Assembly (NCBI GenBank): GCA_965116915.1 | Contig: OZ220739.1 | Coordinates: forward strand, 2,728,001 to 2,792,000 | Direction: 5' to 3' | Source: UBA2991 sp965116915 | GTDB lineage: Bacteria > Chloroflexota > Dehalococcoidia > Tepidiformales > Tepidiformaceae | Length of the DNA: 64,000 nucleotides | Notes under the pieces: generated by a model | Told to the model about the DNA's origin: nothing | Databases searched by the model: none | The model's input: the letters and a program-made list of their open reading frames with translations, nothing else | Made by a program: the position numbers and the translations under genes | Shown: positions 59,208 through 64,000 of the stretch, in pieces | Numbering within the stretch: the stretch's first letter is position 1 | Layout: each line of letters begins with the position of its first letter

Positions 59208-59786
59208 GTGACACAGCAGCAGCCCTTCCCCGGATCGGAGTTCCCCACTATCCCCGGCGAGCCGCTCAACCTCGAACCGATTGAGAAGGCGCTCCTGAAG
59301 ATGTGCTACGGCGTACACGTGATCGGGTCGGTGAGCGCCGGGGGCGAGCGGAACCTGATGATCGCGGACTGGGTGATGCAGGTGTCGTTCAAGCCACGGC
59401 TGGTGGCGGTGTCTATCGAGAACGACGCCCGCACGCTGCGGTTCGTGCGCGAAACGAACGCGTTCACGGTAAACCTGCTCCACGAGCGGGACGGGCACGA
59501 GATCGCGCGCAAGGTGGTGATGCCGGCGGAAGGGAAGAAGATCCGGGGGCGCTCGGAGGAGGCGGCAGCGACCGTGCACGACAAGCTCGACGGACTCGCG
59601 CACTTCCTCACGCCGGAGGGGGCGCCCATCCTAGAGGAAGCGCTCGGCTGGTACTACTGCACGGCCGAGCAGTTCTTCGAGACGGGCGACCACACCCTCG
59701 TGGTCGGCCGCGTACTCGACGGCGACGTGACCCGCAGCGGTGACATCCTCACGGAAAAGGAACTCGGCTGGGAATACGCCGGTTGA
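59208..59786 (+). CDS. Flavin reductase-like domain protein
   Basis: The 192-residue protein has the FMN-binding split barrel of flavin reductases. C-Y-G-V-H-V-I-G-S-V near residue 33, N-L-M-I-A-D-W-V-M-Q-V-S-F near 50, V-S-I-E-N-D-A-R-T near 70 and N-A-F-T-V-N-L-L are typical. GTG start at 59208. It may supply reduced FMN to a monooxygenase, or catalyse its own reduction. A dispersed repeat begins at its stop. Confidence 0.85.
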   Translation: MTQQQPFPGSEFPTIPGEPLNLEPIEKALLKMCYGVHVIGSVSAGGERNLMIADWVMQVSFKPRLVAVSIENDARTLRFVRETNAFTVNLLHERDGHEIARKVVMPAEGKKIRGRSEEAAATVHDKLDGLAHFLTPEGAPILEEALGWYYCTAEQFFETGDHTLVVGRVLDGDVTRSGDILTEKELGWEYAG

Positions 59787-59844
59787 TTTTCTGGGCCGGA
59801 GCAGGGTGTTGGCTTGCCTTCGGTTCTCGCCGCGAGGGGTGGAG
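59785..59844 (+). repeat. TTCTGGG-family dispersed repeat, copy S3
   Basis: About 60 bp related to S1/S2. The opening (TTTTCTGGGCCGGAGCA) and the end (CGCCGCGAGGGGTGG) agree with S1 and the middle is diverged. Starts at the flavin-reductase stop, as S1 starts at the aapP stop. Confidence 0.7.
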
Positions 59845-59886
59845 GCTGGTGTGGGCGGAGACCGTTGGAGAGCGGGCAGGAGGCAG

Positions 59887-60408
59887 ATGACCGATACGGA
59901 GGGTGTAGCGCGGGAGGGGGAGGAGTACGCGTTCCGGGACGAGCGCGGGCAGGACTGGCTGCTTTCGTGGCACCCACCAGAGCTCCCGCCTCCCCAGGGG
60001 ACGCGGCATGGCTCCGGGGGCATCTGTTTCACCCCTGAGGGAGGTGTCGTCCTGGTGACACAGTCGGGCATGGACTGGGAGTTCCCCGCCGGGCGGCCCG
60101 AAGGCGACGAGGACTGGCACGCAACCCTGGTGCGGGAGGTGCTCGAGGAGGCATGCGCCGTCGTGCAGGATGCGACGCTGCTCGGCTACTCCAGGAGCGC
60201 CTGCCTCAAGGGCGAGGAGGCTGGCCTCGTCCTGATCAGGTCCCTGTGGTGCGCGGAGGTCGCGCTGCGGCCGTGGGAGCCCGGGCACGAAACGACGGGC
60301 CGGCGCGTGGTCCCGCCCGACCAGGCCCTCGAGCAGGTTCGGTTCGGCGACTGGCCCCTTTCGCGAAGGTGGTTTCGCGACGCACTGGTCGCCAGGGGGC
60401 TGGGATGA
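59887..60408 (+). CDS. NUDIX hydrolase
   Basis: The 173-residue protein carries a NUDIX box, G-R-P-E-G-D-E-D-W-H-A-T-L-V-R-E-V-L-E-E-A near residue 66, matching Gx5Ex7REUxEEx. It hydrolyses nucleoside diphosphates linked to some moiety X. The upstream extension of the frame is rejected, since the ATG at 59887 gives a clean start. Substrate unknown. Confidence 0.88.
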   Translation: MTDTEGVAREGEEYAFRDERGQDWLLSWHPPELPPPQGTRHGSGGICFTPEGGVVLVTQSGMDWEFPAGRPEGDEDWHATLVREVLEEACAVVQDATLLGYSRSACLKGEEAGLVLIRSLWCAEVALRPWEPGHETTGRRVVPPDQALEQVRFGDWPLSRRWFRDALVARGLG

Positions 60409-60496
60409 TCGGACCGAGTCGGAGCGGGGCCACCGCACGACCGAGGCGGGAGGGGCCTAGAATCCCCGCGCGGGGGCGAACCCCGAAGGGAGCCGG

Positions 60497-61369
60497 ATGC
60501 GGTACCTGACGATGGAGCGGACGCCCGAGCTGCAATCGCCGGTGGCGGTGCTGGCCTTCACGGGCTGGAATGATGCGGCCAACGCCGCAAGCAACGCGGC
60601 GCGGTTCGTGGTGCGACGGCTGGGGGCGCGGCGGTTCGCCACGATGGAGGCGGAACCGTTCTACGCGTTCACGGAGACGCGACCCTCGGTGCGGCTGGAC
60701 TCGAGTGGGGAACGGCAGCTCACGTGGCCGGGGAACGAGTTCTACTACGCGCGCACCGCGGGCGATTCGCCGGACTACGTCATCGGCATCGGGGCCGAGC
60801 CGAACCTGCGCTGGCGCACGTTCTCGCAGGAGTTCATGGAACTGTTCGACACGCTGGACGTGTCGATGGTGGTGTCGCTGGGAGCGCTGATCGGGGAGGC
60901 GTCTCACCGGCGCCCGATCGGAGTGACGGGGAGCGCCGCCAACCCGGAGCTGGCGGCGCAACTCGACCTGCAGCGGTCGCGGTACGAGGGACCGACGGGC
61001 ATCGTCGGCATCCTTCACTACGCCCTGCAGGAGGCGAGCCGCCCCTCGGCGAGCCTCTGGGCGACGGTGCCGCACTACATCACGGGGGAGCAGTGCCCGC
61101 CGGCGACGCTCGCGGTCCTGCAGCGTCTGGAACGCCTGCTCGGGACGAGCTTCGACCTAGGGGAACTGGAGCAGGCCTCGGACCGCTTCCGGGACCAGCT
61201 CGACACGACGATCGCGGGCGACCCGCAGATGCGTTCCTACCTGGAGCGGCTTGAGAGCGCGCTGACGGAGGTGGAGGAAGAGGAGGCAGCGAACGACCCC
61301 CTCCCGGAGGCGACGGACCTGGTTGGCGACATCGAGGAGTTCCTGCGCGGAAATTCCGAGAACGACTAG
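60497..61369 (+). CDS. PAC2 family protein
   Basis: The product is 290 residues. P-V-A-V-L-A-F-T-G-W-N-D-A-A-N-A-A, then Y-V-I-G-I-G-A-E-P and G-A-L-I-G-E-A-S-H, are features of the PAC2 (proteasome-assembly-chaperone) family. Members in actinomycetes and Chloroflexota lie near proteasome or ATP-grasp genes in some genomes, but no such gene is here. A TAGAAT -10 lies at 60460-60465. The role is not established. Confidence 0.85.
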   Translation: MRYLTMERTPELQSPVAVLAFTGWNDAANAASNAARFVVRRLGARRFATMEAEPFYAFTETRPSVRLDSSGERQLTWPGNEFYYARTAGDSPDYVIGIGAEPNLRWRTFSQEFMELFDTLDVSMVVSLGALIGEASHRRPIGVTGSAANPELAAQLDLQRSRYEGPTGIVGILHYALQEASRPSASLWATVPHYITGEQCPPATLAVLQRLERLLGTSFDLGELEQASDRFRDQLDTTIAGDPQMRSYLERLESALTEVEEEEAANDPLPEATDLVGDIEEFLRGNSEND

Positions 61370-61456
61370 CGGTCGAGCCGGCGCAGACATTCCGGCCGCG
61401 AGGGGGGAAGGGGTTCGGGTGGGGCACTGCGAAGGACACGTGCGGTAGACTCACCC

Positions 61457-61470
61457 CGAACGGGTGTTCG
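61457..61470 (+). promoter_or_regulatory. LexA (SOS) box of dinB
   Basis: CGAACGGGTGTTCG has the GAAC-N4-GTTC core of Gram-positive-type LexA boxes. It ends 1 bp before the dinB ATG at 61472, and a TAGACT -10 (61446-61451) lies just upstream. LexA there would block transcription and reading of the start. Confidence 0.8.
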
Positions 61471-61471
61471 G

Positions 61472-62653
61472 ATGAGTTCGCCGAGCGTTCTGCATGTCGA
61501 TCTCGACGCGTTCTTCGTGGCGATGGAGCTGTTGCGACGGCCCGAGCTGGCGGGGACGCCGGTCGTGGTGGGGTTCGATGGGCCGCGGGGGGTCGTGAGC
61601 ACGGCGAGCTACGAGGCGCGCGCCTTCGGGGTGCACTCGGCGCTGCCCACGGCGCAGGCGAAACGTCGCTGCCCGCAGGCCACCTACTTGCCGGTCGACT
61701 TCGCCTACTACGCGCCCGCCTCCGAGCGTTTCCACGCCATCCTTCGGGACTTCACGCCGGTGTGCGAGTCTGCCGGCACGGACGAGGCGTACCTCGACGT
61801 TGCGGGGTCCGGGCGGCTGTTCGGCGACGGGGAGGCGATCGCGGGAATGATCCGCGAGCGCGTGCGGGCGGAGATCGGGATTACGGCCTCCGTGGGAGTG
61901 GCGACGAACAAGCTCGTCGCGAAGGTGGCGAGCGACGCGGCCAAGCCGGACGGGGTCTGCGTGGTCGCCTCGGGGGAGGAGGCGGCCTTCCTGGCGCCCC
62001 GGCCCGTGCGTCACCTGCCCATGGTGGGGGCGAAACTTGAGGAGCGACTGGCGCAACTAGGTCTGCGCACGATCGGGGATGTAGCGGTGTACCCCGCGGA
62101 CGCGCTGCGCGAGCGGTTCGGACGCATGGGGGAGGAGTTGCACGCGCGCTCGCAGGGGCGGTTCGAGGCGCCGGTGCTGGAACACCGGGGAAGGGCGAAG
62201 TCGGTGAGCCGCGAGGCGACGTTCGGGACGGACGTGGGCGATCGGGGGCGGCTACGGGCGATCCTGCGGACGCAGGCCGAGCGCGTCGCGCGCGATCTGG
62301 CCCGGAGCGGGCTGGCGGCTCGCACGGTGGTCCTGAAGCTGCGCTTCCCACCGTTCGAGACGCTGACGCGGTCGTGGACAGGCGTGGGACAGGTGGCGCT
62401 CGCGGACGAGATCTTCGGGGCGGGGGCGGACCTGTTCGAGCGAGCCTGGCGCGAAGAGGGGGAGCGGCCGGTACGCCTGATAGGGCTGGGGGTGATGAAC
62501 ATCGGCCAGCCGGCGCGGCAGCTCAAGCTGGGGGAGACGTTCGAGGCGGACAGGCTGGCGGAGACGGTCAACACTCTGCGTGACCGCTTCGGTGAGGACT
62601 CGGTGCGGCGAGCGACGGAGATCGGGCCGGATCGGGGTAAGGGAGGGGAGTAG
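61472..62653 (+). CDS. dinB: DNA polymerase IV (Y-family)
   Basis: The 393-residue protein has the metal-binding D-L-D (Asp10) and the D-E pair (Asp104/Glu105) in A-G-T-D-E-A-Y-L-D-V. The common Ser before D-E is Thr here. A helix-hairpin-helix (about 175-210) and a little-finger domain follow. No clamp-binding motif can be named with confidence at the C-terminus. It copies damaged DNA with low fidelity. The SOS box sits at its start. Confidence 0.93.
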   Translation: MSSPSVLHVDLDAFFVAMELLRRPELAGTPVVVGFDGPRGVVSTASYEARAFGVHSALPTAQAKRRCPQATYLPVDFAYYAPASERFHAILRDFTPVCESAGTDEAYLDVAGSGRLFGDGEAIAGMIRERVRAEIGITASVGVATNKLVAKVASDAAKPDGVCVVASGEEAAFLAPRPVRHLPMVGAKLEERLAQLGLRTIGDVAVYPADALRERFGRMGEELHARSQGRFEAPVLEHRGRAKSVSREATFGTDVGDRGRLRAILRTQAERVARDLARSGLAARTVVLKLRFPPFETLTRSWTGVGQVALADEIFGAGADLFERAWREEGERPVRLIGLGVMNIGQPARQLKLGETFEADRLAETVNTLRDRFGEDSVRRATEIGPDRGKGGE

Positions 62654-62703
62654 CGGGGCAGGGGTGGCTCGCCTATGCTTGTGGCGAGGTTTGAGAGGTT
62701 TTG

Positions 62704-63348
62704 GTGACCGACGAGTCACAGGCGCAGGCGTGGTTGTCGCTGGGGCGCGCGAGCAGATTGCTCGGAGTGAGCCACTCGACGGTGCGGCGGTGGGCGGATG
62801 CGGGGGAGATTCGCTCGTACCGCACAAGCGGCGGCCACCGGCGCATCCTCGAGGAGGACGTGCGCCAGTTCATGGCGCAGAGCAGCCAGGCGGCGGGCTC
62901 CACCGACACGGACCGGATCAGCGAGCTGGCCGTGGGGCGCGTAAAGCGCCGGCTGAGCCGCAGGCGCCAGACCCACAACATGGATGCGTTCGCCGGGCTG
63001 GATCGCGCGACCCGCGAGCGGCTGCGTTTCATCGGGCGGCAGCTGGTCGACCTGTTCGCACGGTTCGTCTCGTCGCGTACCCGCCCGGAGCGATTCATCG
63101 ACGATGCGCGGGGCATCGGCGGGGAGTACGGGCGGACGCTGGTGGGGGCAGGGGTGACGCTCACGGACGCCGTGATGACATTCAACGCGCTCCGGCACTC
63201 GCTCGAGGAGACGGCGGCGCAGCTTGCCTCGGAAGCGCAGCAGGGGACGGACGAAGCGGTCGAGGCGATGGAGAGCATCCTGGGGCTGGCGGACACGGTG
63301 CTGGAGGGGATGGCGCAGGTGTACGAGGAGTCGCTGGCGCGTTCCTGA
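62704..63348 (+). CDS. MerR/excisionase-type HTH protein with helical sensor domain
   Basis: The 214-residue protein has an N-terminal helix-turn-helix: L-S-L-G-R-A-S-R-L-L-G-V-S-H-S-T-V-R-R-W-A-D-A-G-E-I near residue 11, then R-T-S-G-G-H-R-R-I. A linker leads to a helical C-terminal half that may resemble the RsbR-N/RsbRD-type (globin-like) helical domain (tentative). TTG at 62701 and GTG at 62704 are both possible starts; the GTG is chosen by the gagagg site. It may regulate the next gene or itself. Confidence 0.65.
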   Translation: MTDESQAQAWLSLGRASRLLGVSHSTVRRWADAGEIRSYRTSGGHRRILEEDVRQFMAQSSQAAGSTDTDRISELAVGRVKRRLSRRRQTHNMDAFAGLDRATRERLRFIGRQLVDLFARFVSSRTRPERFIDDARGIGGEYGRTLVGAGVTLTDAVMTFNALRHSLEETAAQLASEAQQGTDEAVEAMESILGLADTVLEGMAQVYEESLARS

Positions 63349-63391
63349 TGGATCCCGCGCCGAAGAGCGTGCGCCTATACTTGGCCGGGTA

Positions 63392-63712
63392 ATGAGCTTC
63401 TTCGACCGGGTGAGAGACACCGTGCGGGAGACAGCGACGGCAGCGACCGAGGCCACCAAGAAGCAGGCCCGCCGGGCGCAGCTCGAGATGCGCGAGAGCC
63501 GGCTGGAAGCGCGCGTGAGGCGCGAGAAGACGACGATCGGGGAGGCGCTCTACCCGCTGCTGGCCTCGGGTGAGATGGAGAGCGACCTGGCCGAGGTGCA
63601 GACGGCGCTCACGCGCATCGAGACGCTGAACGAGCAGCTCGCGGAGAACGCGGCGGAGCTCGATGCGCTGCTGGCGGCGCCCCCGGGGCAGCCGCCGCAG
63701 AGCGGAAGCTAG
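63392..63712 (+). CDS. Coiled-coil protein, function unknown
   Basis: The 106-residue protein is charged and helical: F-D-R-V-R-D-T-V-R-E-T-A-T-A-A-T-E-A-T-K, K-Q-A-R-R-A-Q-L-E-M-R-E-S-R-L-E-A, then a second helical region. The TATACT -10 at 63376-63381 lies 10 bp before the ATG. No family is recognised; a phasin- or YtxH-like organisation is possible. Confidence 0.5.
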   Translation: MSFFDRVRDTVRETATAATEATKKQARRAQLEMRESRLEARVRREKTTIGEALYPLLASGEMESDLAEVQTALTRIETLNEQLAENAAELDALLAAPPGQPPQSGS

Positions 63713-63715
63713 GGC

Positions 63716-64000
63716 ATGGCGGACACCTTGGGCGCCATCGGCCTCCTGCATCCGGGGGCCATGGGCTCGTCGGTGGGAGCGGCGCTCGTGGGGCGGGGAC
63801 ACCGCGTGCTCTGGGCGAGCGAGGGCCGCAGCCCGGCTACCCGCGAGCGGGCGGAAGACGCGGGTCTCGAGGACGCGGGCAGCATCGATCGATTGCGTGC
63901 GTCGTGCGGGACGCTGATCAGCGTGTGCCCACCGGACGCGGCCCTGGCGCTGGCCGGGCAGGTGGCGGGGACGGGGTTCACGGGCGTGTACGTCGATGCG
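63716..64000 (+). CDS. NAD(P)-dependent 6-phosphogluconate/3-hydroxyisobutyrate dehydrogenase-like, N-terminal part (cut by window edge)
   Basis: The 95 visible residues start M-A-D-T-L-G-A-I-G-L-L-H-P-G-A-M-G-S-S-V-G, the Rossmann motif of the beta-hydroxyacid dehydrogenase family. The segment T-L-I-S-V-C-P-P-D-A-A fits the family's conserved V-C-x-P-x-D strand. The frame is open to the window end. Substrate unknown. Confidence 0.72.
   Translation, partial: MADTLGAIGLLHPGAMGSSVGAALVGRGHRVLWASEGRSPATRERAEDAGLEDAGSIDRLRASCGTLISVCPPDAALALAGQVAGTGFTGVYVDA

Overview
The window is very GC-rich bacterial chromosome with about 75 densely packed genes on both strands, one tRNA and no rRNA. No plasmid, phage or classical transposase genes are visible. 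Several features together suggest a free-living Chloroflexota relative, perhaps Dehalococcoidia-like. These are lipoproteins with Thr/Pro/Glu-rich linkers, a lone F420-pathway gene (cofD), a PAC2-family protein, a CIRCE operator, a Gram-positive-type LexA box, TAnnnT -10 boxes right in front of start codons, and many acyl-CoA, SDR and amidohydrolase genes. This placement is an inference; Actinomycetota is the main alternative.

Layout. 1-10 kb: catabolic genes (amidohydrolase, M20 peptidase, SDRs, a fused double CaiB CoA-transferase, an aminoglycoside-phosphotransferase-like kinase) and coaE. 10-24 kb: a CapA-like fusion protein, pncB, a D-aminoacylase-like amidohydrolase, a frameshifted fabF, a PEP-mobile-domain protein, a biotinyl carrier, a HigBA toxin-antitoxin pair and purA. 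24-33 kb: cofD, tRNA-Arg, ribD, a frameshifted EVE-domain gene, nuoB, purF, a Rieske-type oxygenase that has lost most cluster ligands, an arsenate-reductase-like protein and HU. 34-39 kb: an aapJQMP amino-acid ABC transporter. 39-52 kb: a cytochrome P450, an hsp20 gene under CIRCE, SDRs, SnoaL-like proteins, a small putative mobile element carrying a four-helix-bundle (S23/IVP) gene, and an acyl-CoA dehydrogenase with a kinase partner. 52-54 kb: the most unusual locus. 54-64 kb: a secreted protein, an iron/cobalamin-type ABC importer, a flavin reductase, a NUDIX protein, PAC2, dinB with a LexA box, a MerR-like regulator and the start of a dehydrogenase.

Main discovery candidate. At 52449-54138 (minus strand) three adjacent lipoprotein genes each encode a thioredoxin-like domain interrupted by in-frame TGA exactly at the redox-active positions. 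Read as selenocysteine, the motifs are U-P-T-C, U-P-T-C and U-G-P-U. Each has a GC-rich hairpin with the same loop, CGTGT, starting 23 nt after the first TGA. This looks like a tandem extracytoplasmic selenoprotein operon, one member of which could form a diselenide.

Other structure of interest: a family of inverted CTAGTGGCTAGTGG-type repeats lies beside or inside stop codons at four places, and one pair flanks the four-helix-bundle gene. A second family of about 58-bp repeats has three copies. Two genes (fabF and the EVE gene) each carry a single-base indel in a short homopolymer, either sequencing error or real decay. Several genes appear to be transcribed without leaders.
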